Shown here one piece after another: positions 32,661 to 40,591 of a DNA stretch of 64,000 nt. The stretch is from Micromonospora okii. Lineage in GTDB: Bacteria > Actinomycetota > Actinomycetes > Mycobacteriales > Micromonosporaceae. The DNA is taken from NCBI RefSeq assembly GCF_020884795.1, contig NZ_BBZF01000018.1, positions 283,296 through 347,295 on the forward strand, in the 5' to 3' direction. Under the pieces are notes generated by a model. That model had not been told where the DNA came from. It made no database searches and worked only from the letters and a program-made list of their open reading frames with translations. Within the stretch, counting starts at the first letter, position 1; each line of letters starts with the position of its first letter. Position numbers and translations under genes: made by a program.

Positions 32661-34295
32661 TCACCGGCGGCGGGTGCAGACCTCGCGGCTGCGCCCGACG
32701 TGGTCCGCCGACCACACCACCGCGACCGTGAAGCAGTAGTCGCCGGTGCGGTCCAGCTCCTCCACCGACCAGCTCGTGCTGCCCGGCGGCAGGGTCGCCA
32801 GCGGGCGCGGCTGCTGCCCCGACCGGGCGCCGGTGATCACCACCGGCCCGTTCGCGCCCGCCGGGTACGTCCAGCGCAGCGCGATGCGCTCCCGGTCGTC
32901 ACTCAGCCGCACCCCACCCGGCGGGGCGCCCGGCGACGCGGCGGCCTTCGGGCCGGCGGACGGCGAGGCGGTGGCCGAGGGCGCCGGGGCCGGCTCCGGC
33001 CCCGAGCCGTCGACCCGGGCCACGCCGGCGATCACCGCCGCCGCCCCGAGCACCACCACGGTCACGCCGCCGAGCACCAGCAGCGGGGTGAGCCGGCGCT
33101 GCGGGGGCTCGGGCGGGCGCGGCACCACCACCGGCAGCAGCCGGGACGGGTCCGGCCGGACGGCGGGCACGCGCACGGGCCGCACCCCCGGGGGCGGCTC
33201 GTCGGCGGCCCGCTCCCGGTGTTCCCCGTCCGCCCAGGGGGCGGAGTCCTCCGGTGGCCACCGGTCGCGGTCGCCCCCGGCGTACGCCGGGTCGCCGGGC
33301 TCCGCGAGGGGGGCCGCGTCGTCGGCGGGGAACCGGGGGGCGGGCACCACGGGCGGGGGCGGCCCCTCGTCGGGCGGCCAGGCCGGCTGGTAGGTCGGCG
33401 GTGCGTCGTCGGGCGGCCAGGTCGGCTGGTGCGTCGGCGGCCCCTCGTCGGGCGGCCAGGCCGACTGGTAGGTCGGCGGTGCGTCGTCGGGCGGCCACGT
33501 CGGCTGGTGCGTCGGAGGCCCCTCGGCGGCCGGCGCGACCCGGGCCGCGGGCACCACGGGCTCCTTTGGCGCCTCCCGCTCCCGGGCGGGGGCCGGGCGG
33601 GAGCAGACGTGATCGGGGTTGGCGGCGGCGCGGGCCAGGGCCGCCACCTGCACGGCGAGCGGGTCGTCCACGGCGAGGTGCTGCCGGCACAGGTCCCGGG
33701 CCAGGGCCAGGTTGTCGTGCGCCTCGGCGAACTCCCCGCAGTCGCGCTGCATCGACCCGAGCCGGGCGAGCATCTTGATGCCGCTGGGATGGCCGTCGCC
33801 GTACACCTCGCGGTGCAGCTCCCAGGCGTCCTGCAACCGGTCCCGGGCCACCTCGCACTGGCCCCGGGCGTACTCCACAGTGGCCAGGTCGGCGTGGGCG
33901 GCCAGCACCCGCAGCGACTCCGGCCCGTCGGACGCGGTCAGCTCGATGACCACGTCGGAGTAGAGCCGGGCGGCGCGGGCGTGGCTGCCGACCCGGTGCA
34001 GCACCGCGGCGAGGGTGGCCGCCGCCGCCACCGTACGCGGGTCGGAGGGGCCGTGCAGCCGGCTCGTCGCCGCGTACGCGAAGGCGGCCCAGCCCCGCGC
34101 GGAGTGCGGCTCGCCCAGGGCGACCAGGACGCGGGCCTGGAGGCCGGCGGCGTCGGCCACCTCGGGGGAGGCGCTGTCGGGGTGCGGATCGGCGTCGCTC
34201 AACGCGTCGGAGAGCAGTTGCTGCGCACCGGCCAGGTCGCCGGCGGACACCAGTTGGTGCGCCTGGCCGGTCAGATCACCGAAGGCGGAGGACAC
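32661..34295 (-). CDS. TPR protein with proline-rich tandem repeats, one membrane span and FN3-like domain
   Basis: A 544-residue protein. Residues ~1-220 are helical TPR-like repeats (VLVALGEPHSARGWAAFAYAA, RVLAAHADLATVEYARGQ, MLARLGSMQRDCGEFAEAH). Residues ~255-320 are proline-rich tandem repeats of 26 residues alternating THQPTWPPDD and TYQ(S/P)AWPPDE. One transmembrane helix (LLVLGGVTVVVLGAAAVIAG) follows at ~430, then a short Pro/Ser/Ala linker and a C-terminal FN3-like beta domain (IALRWTYPAGANGPVVITG...DYCFTVAVVWS). It resembles membrane-anchored partners of Ser/Thr kinase or protein-protein scaffolds in actinomycetes; role unknown. GTG at 34295 starts it. Confidence 0.85.
   Translation of the reverse strand: MSSAFGDLTGQAHQLVSAGDLAGAQQLLSDALSDADPHPDSASPEVADAAGLQARVLVALGEPHSARGWAAFAYAATSRLHGPSDPRTVAAAATLAAVLHRVGSHARAARLYSDVVIELTASDGPESLRVLAAHADLATVEYARGQCEVARDRLQDAWELHREVYGDGHPSGIKMLARLGSMQRDCGEFAEAHDNLALARDLCRQHLAVDDPLAVQVAALARAAANPDHVCSRPAPAREREAPKEPVVPAARVAPAAEGPPTHQPTWPPDDAPPTYQSAWPPDEGPPTHQPTWPPDDAPPTYQPAWPPDEGPPPPVVPAPRFPADDAAPLAEPGDPAYAGGDRDRWPPEDSAPWADGEHRERAADEPPPGVRPVRVPAVRPDPSRLLPVVVPRPPEPPQRRLTPLLVLGGVTVVVLGAAAVIAGVARVDGSGPEPAPAPSATASPSAGPKAAASPGAPPGGVRLSDDRERIALRWTYPAGANGPVVITGARSGQQPRPLATLPPGSTSWSVEELDRTGDYCFTVAVVWSADHVGRSREVCTRRR
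33363..33518 (-). repeat. Two 78-bp tandem repeats inside the TPR protein gene
   Basis: A 78-base unit is repeated at 33363-33440 and 33441-33518 with only a few substitutions, and a third partial copy starts at 33519. Each encodes 26 residues of the Trp-Pro-Pro-rich region. The reading frame is kept, so copy number could vary between strains without breaking the protein. Confidence 0.8.
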
Positions 34296-34355
34296 GCCCC
34301 ATCGTGGCCGTCCCGCGACAATATGTACAACCCCCCGAGGATCGCGATTCGGTCG

Positions 34356-34805
34356 TCATCCGGTCAGGTGGTCCGCGAGCGCCTCGCTGATCCGGCGCAA
34401 CTGGTCTGCCTGGGCGGGGCTGAGCGCGTCGAAGAGATACCGGCGTACCCCCTCGACGTGGCCGGGCGCGGCGGCGGCGAGCGCGGCGAAGCCGGCGTCG
34501 GTGAGCACGGCGACCTGCCCGCGCCGGTCGGTGGGGCACTCCTCGCGGTGGACCCAGCCGGACGCCTCCAGCCGCGCGGCGGCGTGCGACAGGCGACTGC
34601 GCGAGGAGCCGGTGACGTCGGCCAGCTCGCTCATCCGCAGCCGGCGGTCGGGCGCCTCGGAGAGCCGCACCAGGATCTCGTAGTAGGCGTGCGGCATCCC
34701 CGCGTCGCGTTGCAGCTCGCGGTCGAGCGCGTCCATCAGCGCCCGGGAGGCGGTCAGGTACGCCCGCCACGTGCGCTGCTCGTCCGGGTCCAGCCAGCGG
34801 GTCAT
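34356..34805 (-). CDS. MarR-family transcriptional regulator
   Basis: A 149-residue MarR winged-helix protein (YYEILVRLSEAPDRRLRMSELADVTGSSRSRLSHAAARLEASGWV, then the wing CPTDRRGQVAVLT). It ends with the dimerisation helices. The ATG at 34805 has GGGAG just upstream. It is divergent from a VOC-family gene, and a GTTGA-N4-TCAAC site lies between them, so it likely represses both genes until an aromatic or oxidising ligand binds. The ligand cannot be deduced. Confidence 0.93.
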   Translation of the reverse strand: MTRWLDPDEQRTWRAYLTASRALMDALDRELQRDAGMPHAYYEILVRLSEAPDRRLRMSELADVTGSSRSRLSHAAARLEASGWVHREECPTDRRGQVAVLTDAGFAALAAAAPGHVEGVRRYLFDALSPAQADQLRRISEALADHLTG

Positions 34806-34812
34806 GGCTCCC

Positions 34813-34841
34813 AGCATAACCGACATTGTTGAACGCTCAAC
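34813..34841 (-). promoter_or_regulatory. MarR-gene promoter with overlapping inverted repeat
   Basis: Reading on the minus strand, TTGAGC (34840-34835) and TATGCT (34818-34813) with a 16-base spacer form a promoter for the MarR gene. The inverted repeat GTTGA-N4-TCAAC at 34828-34841 overlaps its -35 and spacer, and lies within the divergent VOC-gene promoter region. This is the probable MarR operator. Confidence 0.55.
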
Positions 34842-34864
34842 TAAACCGCGCTACGGTGGGGCGC

Positions 34865-35386
34865 ATGGGAATCCACCGCCTCAACCACGCCGTCCTCTAC
34901 GTCGGCGACCTGGCCCGCAGCGTCGCGTTCTACCGCGACGTGCTGGGCTTCCGCGTCATCCCGATGACCCCGGACGGTTTCCGGGGCGCGGCCTTCCTCC
35001 AGGCCCCCGGCTCCACCAACGACCACGACCTCGGACTGTTCGAGGTCGGGCAGGCGGCGGGGCGCTCCACCGCCGGCCGGGGTGCCGTCGGCCTCTACCA
35101 CCTGGCCTGGGAGGTCGACACCCTCGACGAGCTGGCCGCCACCGCCGAGCGGCTCGCCGCCGCCGGGGCGCTCGTGGGCAGCTCCGACCACGGCACCACC
35201 AAGAGCCTCTACGGGCAGGACCCCGACGGGCTGGAGTTCGAGATCGTCTGGCTGGTGCCGGCCGACCGGCTCGACGACGCCGCCCTGGCCGCCCGCAAGC
35301 GGATCGGCCGCCTCGACCTCGACCGCGAGCGGCAGCGCTACGGCGGGCAGACCCGGGGCGGCGTCGGGATCTCCGTCCCGGCCTGA
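34865..35386 (+). CDS. VOC-family (glyoxalase/extradiol dioxygenase-like) protein
   Basis: A 173-residue VOC protein of two beta-alpha-beta-beta-beta units: HRLNHAVLYVGDLARSVAFYRDVLGF with the first metal-ligand His, and GLYHLAWEV plus DPDGLEFEIVW with the second His and the final Glu. The metal site is therefore complete. Likely roles are glyoxalase, ring-cleavage dioxygenase or antibiotic/aromatic detoxification; the divergent MarR regulator favours an aromatic or reactive-carbonyl substrate. ATG at 34865. Confidence 0.9.
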   Translation: MGIHRLNHAVLYVGDLARSVAFYRDVLGFRVIPMTPDGFRGAAFLQAPGSTNDHDLGLFEVGQAAGRSTAGRGAVGLYHLAWEVDTLDELAATAERLAAAGALVGSSDHGTTKSLYGQDPDGLEFEIVWLVPADRLDDAALAARKRIGRLDLDRERQRYGGQTRGGVGISVPA

Positions 35387-35455
35387 TCCCGTTTGGGGGC
35401 ATCGGGATCGGCGACCCCGGGGCCGGGCCGGCGGGGCGTGCGGTAGAACGGCAGG

Positions 35456-36478
35456 ATGTCGACCCACACCGTCCCGCGCGACCTGCTCGTCCGCCAGCTC
35501 GACGCCTGGCTGCCCGCGGCGCTGCAACGCTCGCGCCGGGCCACCCTCGCCCTCGCGTACGCCGGAACCGGCGCCGAGGGCGCGGACGCCGCGCTGCGGG
35601 CGGTGGGGGAGCACGCCGACCGGCTGCGCGGGTTCCGGCTCACCGTTCTCGTGCTCGCCGAGGGCGACGAGGGCCTGCCGGCGCGGCTCGGTGCGGCCGA
35701 GGCGGGGCTGCCCGCCGAGGTTGCCGTGCACGTCGTGCCCGGCGGCCCGGAGCGGCTGCCGGTGGCGCTCAAGGCGGCCGGGGCAGCCGGCGCCCCGCTG
35801 CTCACCCTGGCCCACGGTGCCGCCCCGACCCCGGCGCTGCTGGCCGCCGCCCGGGTCGGCCGCCCGGCCGACCTGCTGCTGGTCGCCGGGCCGGGCGCGT
35901 CCCTGCGACCGGCGCTGGAGGCGGCCGGTTTCCCGCTCGTGGCCGAGGTCGACCTGCTCCCCGACCCGGAACCGGCGCAGCCGGGGCTGGTTGGCAGGGC
36001 GGAGCCGGAGCTAACGCAGTCGGAGCCCGCGCAGTCGGGCGAGGCGCAGGCCGAGGCGGGGAGCGGGGCGGCCGACGCCGGGCGGCGGGTCGCGTTCGCC
36101 ACCGGATCGGACCGCAGCCTCCAGGCGTTCAAGGACGGGCTCTGGGCGGCCGGCGAGCGCGCCGGCGTCCGCTACCGCGACCCGGCGGCCCCCGGTGACC
36201 GGGCCCCGGCGGTCACTCCGACCCCGGCCGCCGCGCCTGCCCCCGAGCTCGAATCGCTGCGCCGGGCGATCCTCGCCGAGCTGGGCCGCTCCGGCCCGCG
36301 CACCGTCACCGAGCTGCGCCGGTACGCCCTCACCTCGACGCCCTACCGGTCCGCGGACGCGACCCGGGTGCTCACCGCCCTGCTCGAATCCGGGGCGGTG
36401 ACCCGGGAACCCGCGCACGGCCGGCTCGGCGGCGACGTGCTGATCAGCGCCGCCCCCGGGGCCGGCCCGGTCGTCTAG
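35456..36478 (+). CDS. Hypothetical protein, Ala-rich N-domain with C-terminal winged-helix-like segment
   Basis: A 340-residue protein I do not recognise. The first ~165 residues form an alpha/beta-looking, Ala/Leu-rich domain (FRLTVLVLAEGDEGLPARLGAAEAG; PADLLLVAGPGASL). A low-complexity Glu/Gln/Pro linker follows (~175-210). Then comes RRVAFATGSDRSLQAFKDGLWAAGERAGVRYRDP, and residues ~255-335 look like a winged helix (LRRAILAELGRSGPRTVTELRRYAL...ADATRVLTALLESGAV). The segment with FKDGLW is reminiscent of the end of three-Cys-motif partner proteins, but the link is weak. ATG at 35456. Confidence 0.65.
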   Translation: MSTHTVPRDLLVRQLDAWLPAALQRSRRATLALAYAGTGAEGADAALRAVGEHADRLRGFRLTVLVLAEGDEGLPARLGAAEAGLPAEVAVHVVPGGPERLPVALKAAGAAGAPLLTLAHGAAPTPALLAAARVGRPADLLLVAGPGASLRPALEAAGFPLVAEVDLLPDPEPAQPGLVGRAEPELTQSEPAQSGEAQAEAGSGAADAGRRVAFATGSDRSLQAFKDGLWAAGERAGVRYRDPAAPGDRAPAVTPTPAAAPAPELESLRRAILAELGRSGPRTVTELRRYALTSTPYRSADATRVLTALLESGAVTREPAHGRLGGDVLISAAPGAGPVV

Positions 36479-36510
36479 GCCGCGCCCGGCGACGGCGAGG
36501 GCCCCGACAC

Positions 36511-36547
36511 CGAACGGGGCGCCGGTGACCCACCGGCGCCCCGTTCG
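36511..36547. terminator. Bidirectional hairpin terminator
   Basis: A perfect 17-bp stem (CGAACGGGGCGCCGGTG at 36511-36527 with its complement at 36531-36547) and a three-base ACC loop lies between convergent genes. It is among the most stable structures in the window. Confidence 0.85.
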
Positions 36548-36559
36548 ACCTCGGGATCG

Positions 36560-36739
36560 TCAGGCCCGGGACTTGTCCTGCTTCCACGACAGCGGGCCCG
36601 GCAGGTCGACGCGGTGCGCCTTGGCCCGCGAGTTCCAGGACCAGCGGCCGATCTTGATGCTCCACGAGGAGAAGCCGTTCTCCGTGAAGTTCAGGATGAT
36701 CGGGCCGTACTTCTTGCGCTTGCGAAACATCAGGCCCAT
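36560..36739 (-). CDS. DUF4236-type small protein
   Basis: A 59-residue protein beginning MGLMFRKRKKYGPIILNFTENG and continuing with SSWSIKIGRWSWNSRAKAHRVDLPGP. This pattern (Phe-Arg-Lys start, then repeated W-S motifs) matches DUF4236 proteins, small beta-rich proteins of unknown function. The ATG at 36739 has GGAG about 7 bases upstream. Lysine/aromatic content is unusually high for this genome. Confidence 0.85.
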   Translation of the reverse strand: MGLMFRKRKKYGPIILNFTENGFSSWSIKIGRWSWNSRAKAHRVDLPGPLSWKQDKSRA

Positions 36740-36984
36740 CGCGGGCTCCCTTCGTGAGCGTTCCCTGCCGTGTCGACATCGAACATGCCCGAACCGGCGT
36801 TCTGCGAAACCCACGACCGTCCGCACCGGACGGTGCCTCCGGCGGTCGGCAATGCATATCCACCCGATAGGTCTTGCGAGCTGGTTTACGCTGCTGGACG
36901 GGGAATCGGAGAGGGGAAGCCACGCGTGTCTCATATTATGGAAGGGTGTTGACCGGCTGCGTGGAGCGCCGTCAACATGAGGTC

Positions 36985-37062
36985 ATGTCGCAGCGGGACG
37001 AGCCTCTCCTCACCGCTCGCGTCTACGTCGACCTGGTCCGGCACGCGAGCGCGCTCTGTTGA
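36985..37062 (+). CDS. Cysteine-ended leader peptide of a sulfur-type operon
   Basis: A 25-codon frame with the pattern of actinobacterial sulfur-assimilation leader peptides: a short charged start, LLTARVYVDLVRHASALC and stop directly after the single Cys codon. Such peptides are known to precede cysteine or alkanesulfonate operons and to sense cysteine through ribosome stalling at the Cys codon. The downstream gene is a SsuB/TauB-like ABC ATPase at 37213, about 150 bases on. The Shine-Dalgarno (GAGG) is only about 2 bases before the ATG, which is short. A TGTTGAC/GTCAACA inverted repeat at ~36948-36976 precedes it. Confidence 0.7.
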   Translation: MSQRDEPLLTARVYVDLVRHASALC

Positions 37063-37212
37063 GCTGACCGGTTCCTCCGGCCCGGCCGCCGTCACCGCGC
37101 TTCCCACGCCTCCCGAGCGGCCGGCGCGACGGGCGGCCACGACGCCCCGACCGCGGGCCCCTCGCCGCTCCGCCCCGGCCCCATCGCCTCGCGGACAGAT
37201 CAGGAGACAGCC

Positions 37213-38331
37213 GTGTCCCCATCCCCGCAGCCACCGCGTCCCCTCGCCCGCGTCCCCACCCCGCCGGCCCGGCCCCACTCCGGCCGGCCACGGCGGGCCC
37301 GCACCGGAGCCGTCCTGTTCGACGGGGTGACGAAGACCTTCCCGGCCCGCACCACCGGGCGTGGAGCCGTCGGTGCCGTCACCGCCCTGGACCGGCTCAC
37401 CCTCGGGGTGAGCCCCGGTGAGTTCCTGGTCGTCGTCGGCCCCGCCGGCTGCGGCAAGTCCACGCTGCTCGACCTGCTCGGCGGGCTGGCCCGGCCCACC
37501 TCGGGGCGGGTGCTGGTCGACGGCCGGCCGGTCACCGGCCCGGGCCCCGACCGGGGCCTCGTCTACCCGCAGTCCGGGCCGCTGCCCTGGCGCACCGCCG
37601 CCGGCAACGTCGCGTTCGGGCTGGCCGCCCGGGGGGTGCCGCCCGCCGAGCGGCCCGACCTGACCGCCCACCACCTGGAGCTGGCCGGCCTCGCCGGGGT
37701 GGCCGACCGGTACCCGCACGAACTCCCCGCCGGCCTGCGGCGGCGCGTCGCCCTCGCCCGCAGCCTCGCGTACGGCCCGTCGGTCCTGCTGCTCGACGAG
37801 CCGCTCGCCGCGCTCGACCCGGCCGCCCGCGACGCCGCGCAGGCGGACCTGGCCCGCGTCCTGGCCCGTGCGGGCACCACGGTCGTCCTCGCCACCCGCG
37901 ACGTCGACCGGGCCGTCCACCTCGGTCAACGGGTCGCGGTGCTGACCGCCGGGCGGGTCGGGCGGGTCGTCGACGTCCGCCTCGGTGACCGGGGCGCGGC
38001 GGGGACGATCCGCTCCTCCGCCGCCTTCCGCCGTCACCGGGACGAGATCACGGCGTTGCTCCACGACGGGGCCCGGAACGCCCGGGCCGCCGGCCGTACC
38101 CCCGCCCGGCCCACGACCGTCCCCGCCAATCGCACGCCCGACCTGCCCACGACCCCCGCCGCCGCCCGGGCGGCCCGCCCCGAGGAGCCCCCGTTGGCCG
38201 ACGCCACCGAACGTCCCACCCGACTGTCCGTCCCGTCCGCCGCGCTGCCGTCGTCCCCGGCCACCCGGCCCGCCGCGCTCCCGCCGTCCTGCGCCCGCCC
38301 GGCCGGCCCGTCCGGCGGAGCGACAGCGTGA
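37213..38331 (+). CDS. Orphan SsuB/TauB-like ABC ATPase with degenerate motifs
   Basis: A 372-residue ABC ATPase of the nitrate/sulfonate class. Walker A is GPAGCGKST (76-84), the Q-loop Gln is Q120 (VYPQSG), and Walker B is VLLLDEP (191-197). Two key sites are abnormal: the signature LSGGQ reads LPAGLRRR (171-178), and the H-loop His is replaced by Arg229 (ATRD). A ~120-residue Pro/Ala-rich C-terminal extension is unlike any family member. No permease or binding protein gene is adjacent. It may be a weak ATPase, a regulator, or a decaying sulfonate importer subunit. GTG at 37213 follows AGGAGA. Confidence 0.85.
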   Translation: MSPSPQPPRPLARVPTPPARPHSGRPRRARTGAVLFDGVTKTFPARTTGRGAVGAVTALDRLTLGVSPGEFLVVVGPAGCGKSTLLDLLGGLARPTSGRVLVDGRPVTGPGPDRGLVYPQSGPLPWRTAAGNVAFGLAARGVPPAERPDLTAHHLELAGLAGVADRYPHELPAGLRRRVALARSLAYGPSVLLLDEPLAALDPAARDAAQADLARVLARAGTTVVLATRDVDRAVHLGQRVAVLTAGRVGRVVDVRLGDRGAAGTIRSSAAFRRHRDEITALLHDGARNARAAGRTPARPTTVPANRTPDLPTTPAAARAARPEEPPLADATERPTRLSVPSAALPSSPATRPAALPPSCARPAGPSGGATA

Positions 38332-38879
38332 CCGCCCTGGACCGGCGCAGCCCCGTCGAGCTGCGCCCGGTCGACGCCGACCTGTTCCGGGCCCTGCTGC
38401 GTCGGCGGGCGAAGACCGTCGCCGTGGTCACCGCGCCCGGCCGACGCGCCCGCCGGGGCCGGCCCGCGCTGCCCCCGGCCGGGTTCACCGCCGCCTCGTT
38501 CGCCCCCGTGTCGGTGGAGCCGCCGCTGGTCTCGTTCTGCGTCGGCCGGTCGTCGCCGAGCCTGCCCACCGTCGACCACGCCGAGCACGTGGCGGTGCAC
38601 CTGCTCGCCGCCGACCAGCCGGGGGAGGCCCCGGCCCTCGCCGCCGACGGGTTCGCCGACAGTTCCGTCGACGGGTTCGCCGCGCGTTCCGGCTGGACGC
38701 CCGGCCCGTTCGGGGTGCCGCTGGTCGACGGGGCGCTCGCGGTGCTGCTGTGCCGGACCGTGCACCGGGTGGCGGCGGGCGACCACGCCCTCGTCATCGC
38801 CGAACCGCTGGCCCTGGGAGTGGGGGAGGGTGGCGACGTGCCGACGCGTGGTTACGCCGCGCCCGTCGGCCTCCGCTGA
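38328..38879 (+). CDS. Flavin reductase-like FMN-binding domain protein
   Basis: A 183-residue split-barrel flavin-binding protein of the NAD(P)H:flavin oxidoreductase family (KTVAVVTAPG...PPAGFTAASFAPVSVEPPLVSFCVGRSS...VDHAEHVAVHLLAADQPG, GPFGVPLVDGALAVLLCRTVHRVAAGDHALVIAEPL). Such reductases supply reduced FMN to monooxygenases such as SsuD; no monooxygenase gene is next to it. The GTG at 38328 overlaps the ABC ATPase stop (GTGA), so the two are coupled. The Cys-leader upstream and the Rrf2 regulator downstream suggest sulfur limitation control (inference). Confidence 0.9.
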   Translation: MTALDRRSPVELRPVDADLFRALLRRRAKTVAVVTAPGRRARRGRPALPPAGFTAASFAPVSVEPPLVSFCVGRSSPSLPTVDHAEHVAVHLLAADQPGEAPALAADGFADSSVDGFAARSGWTPGPFGVPLVDGALAVLLCRTVHRVAAGDHALVIAEPLALGVGEGGDVPTRGYAAPVGLR

Positions 38880-38907
38880 CCCGGGCCGGCCGCCGGACCC
38901 GACCGCC

Positions 38908-39363
38908 TCAGCGGGGTTCCCAGGCGTCGGGGCGGGCGATCAGGCGGCGGACGTGCCCCGGCAGCCGGCCGCTGGTCATCTCGGCCAGGCTCACCTCGTC
39001 GACCACCTGCCGCACCGCCGCGCGGACGGCCACCCACAGCCGGGGCAGGTTCTCCGCCGCCCCCTCGTAGCTGGTCTCCTCGGGCCGTCGGCCGCGCACC
39101 CCGGCCAGCGGGCCGTCGACCGCGCGCAGGACCGCCCCGATGGTGATCTCCTTCGGCGGCCGGGCCAGCGTGTAGCCGCCCTCGGCGCCCCGCTGGGCGC
39201 GCACCAGCCCGGCCCGGCGTAGGTCGGCGAGGACCGCCTCGAGGAACTTGCGCGGCATGTCCTGCTCCGCGGCGATGGCCTGGGTGGACAGCAGTGAGGG
39301 GTACGCGGTGGCGAGGCTCAGGGCCGCCCGTACCGCGTAGTCGCCGCGCGCCGAAATTTGCAC
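38908..39363 (-). CDS. Rrf2-family transcriptional regulator, no Fe-S cysteines
   Basis: A 151-residue Rrf2 winged-helix protein (MQISARGDYAVRAALSLATAYPSLLSTQAIAAEQDMPRKFLEAVLADLRRAGLVRAQRGAEGGYTLARPPKEITIGAVLRAVDGPLAG). The C-terminal half contains no Cys, so it cannot carry the IscR/NsrR cluster and is more like CymR, which senses cysteine synthesis state. It is encoded convergently to the flavin reductase gene, 28 bases away. GTG at 39363 gives the conserved N-terminus; no clear ribosome-binding site precedes it, so it may be leaderless. Confidence 0.92.
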   Translation of the reverse strand: MQISARGDYAVRAALSLATAYPSLLSTQAIAAEQDMPRKFLEAVLADLRRAGLVRAQRGAEGGYTLARPPKEITIGAVLRAVDGPLAGVRGRRPEETSYEGAAENLPRLWVAVRAAVRQVVDEVSLAEMTSGRLPGHVRRLIARPDAWEPR

Positions 39364-39370
39364 CCTGACA

Positions 39371-40408
39371 TCATGCCCGGCCCGGCTGTTCGGCCGGCTC
39401 TGTGGGCTGCCGGGGCCGCACGATGCGGGCGGTCGGCGCCGCGTCCCGGCCGTTCGCCGCCCCGGCCCGCGCCGCCCGGAACACACCCGGGCTCACCCCG
39501 ACCTCCCGGGTGAAGAAGCGGCCGAAGTTCGTCGGCTCCGGGAAGCCGAGCCGGCGGCCGATCCGCGCGATCGGCTCGTCGGTGGCGGCGAGCAGCCGGC
39601 GGGCCTGGAGCGCCACCCGGTCGTCGATCACCTGCTTCGCGCTGCGCCCGGTCACCGCCAGGCAGGCCCGGGTGAGGGTACGCACCGAGCAGCCGAGCCG
39701 CGCCGCGTAGTCCTCCACCCGGCGGGTGTGCTGGTAGCGGCGCTCGACCTCCTGACAGAGCCGGTGGAAGGTGACGCTCTCGGCGCGCCGCCCGGCCCCG
39801 GCGCCGCCTCCGGGCCCGGCCGGATCGGCGTCCCCCGGGTCGGCCTGCGCCGACGCGGGGGCGAGCAGGGTGAGCCGCAGCAGCAGCACGGCGAGCTGGT
39901 GGCGCAGCAGCGCGCGGACGGCGGGCCCGTCCGCCAGCCGCCGGCAGTCCGCCGCGAGCTGGGCCACCTCGTTGGCCACCGCGGTCCCGTCCGCGCCGGC
40001 GAGCTGCCGGTACGCGGGCACGCCGTCGGCGTCGACGTCGAGCCCGCGCAGGGCGGTAGCCGTCCAGCGGAGCACCACGGCGTCGAGCTGGGGGCCAGCG
40101 CAGCGCAGCGCCTGGCCGGGGCGCACCCGGAGCAGGGTGCCGGCGCGGCAGGGCAGCGGCCGGAAGTCCAGCTCGGCGGTGCCGTGGCCGCCGGTGAACA
40201 GGACGACCAGCTCCGCGTCGGACAGGACGGGACGCCGCCAGCCGGGTTCCGCGGCGAGGTCGCCGAGGGTGAGCGCCGCGATGTCGGTGGGCGGACCCGG
40301 CGGGTCGGCCGGTGCCGCCGGTGCGCCGGGGCGGGTCGCCGCCGTGGGGGGTGTCACGAGGTCGGAACGGGTTGCCGGGGAGAGCGGACCGGAAGGGACC
40401 ATCGTCAT
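39371..40408 (-). CDS. AraC-family transcriptional regulator
   Basis: A 345-residue regulator. A cupin-like N-domain (LTLGDLAAEPGWRRPVLSDAELVVLFTGG...LLRVRPGQALRCAGPQLDAVVLRW) precedes a linker and a double HTH of AraC type (VEDYAARLGCSVRTLTRACLAVTGRSAKQVIDDRVALQARRLLAATDEPIARIGRRLGFPEPTNFGRFFTREVGVSPGVFR). ATG 40408 or 40402. It is divergent from a short-chain dehydrogenase, its most likely target. Tail is low-complexity. Confidence 0.93.
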   Translation of the reverse strand: MTMVPSGPLSPATRSDLVTPPTAATRPGAPAAPADPPGPPTDIAALTLGDLAAEPGWRRPVLSDAELVVLFTGGHGTAELDFRPLPCRAGTLLRVRPGQALRCAGPQLDAVVLRWTATALRGLDVDADGVPAYRQLAGADGTAVANEVAQLAADCRRLADGPAVRALLRHQLAVLLLRLTLLAPASAQADPGDADPAGPGGGAGAGRRAESVTFHRLCQEVERRYQHTRRVEDYAARLGCSVRTLTRACLAVTGRSAKQVIDDRVALQARRLLAATDEPIARIGRRLGFPEPTNFGRFFTREVGVSPGVFRAARAGAANGRDAAPTARIVRPRQPTEPAEQPGRA

Positions 40409-40591
40409 CGACGGTATCCCGCGTGCGGGACACTCGCATCTCGACCGGATTGTCGGCGGGCGGCTTGTCGGGGCGCGGCGGCCGGGCTAGGTTACCGGTC
40501 GGTTACCCCCGGCCGCCGACCGCGCGGCGCCGCCCCCGACGAGGGCCCGGCGGGAGCACCGGCGGCCCCGGCGAACAGCGATGGGATGGGC

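Noticed and set aside
36977..37330. A 117-codon frame starting at ATG 36977
   Set aside because: Ser/Arg/Pro-rich product without similarity; the better reading is the Cys-ended leader peptide at 36985 in another frame, followed by the ABC ATPase.
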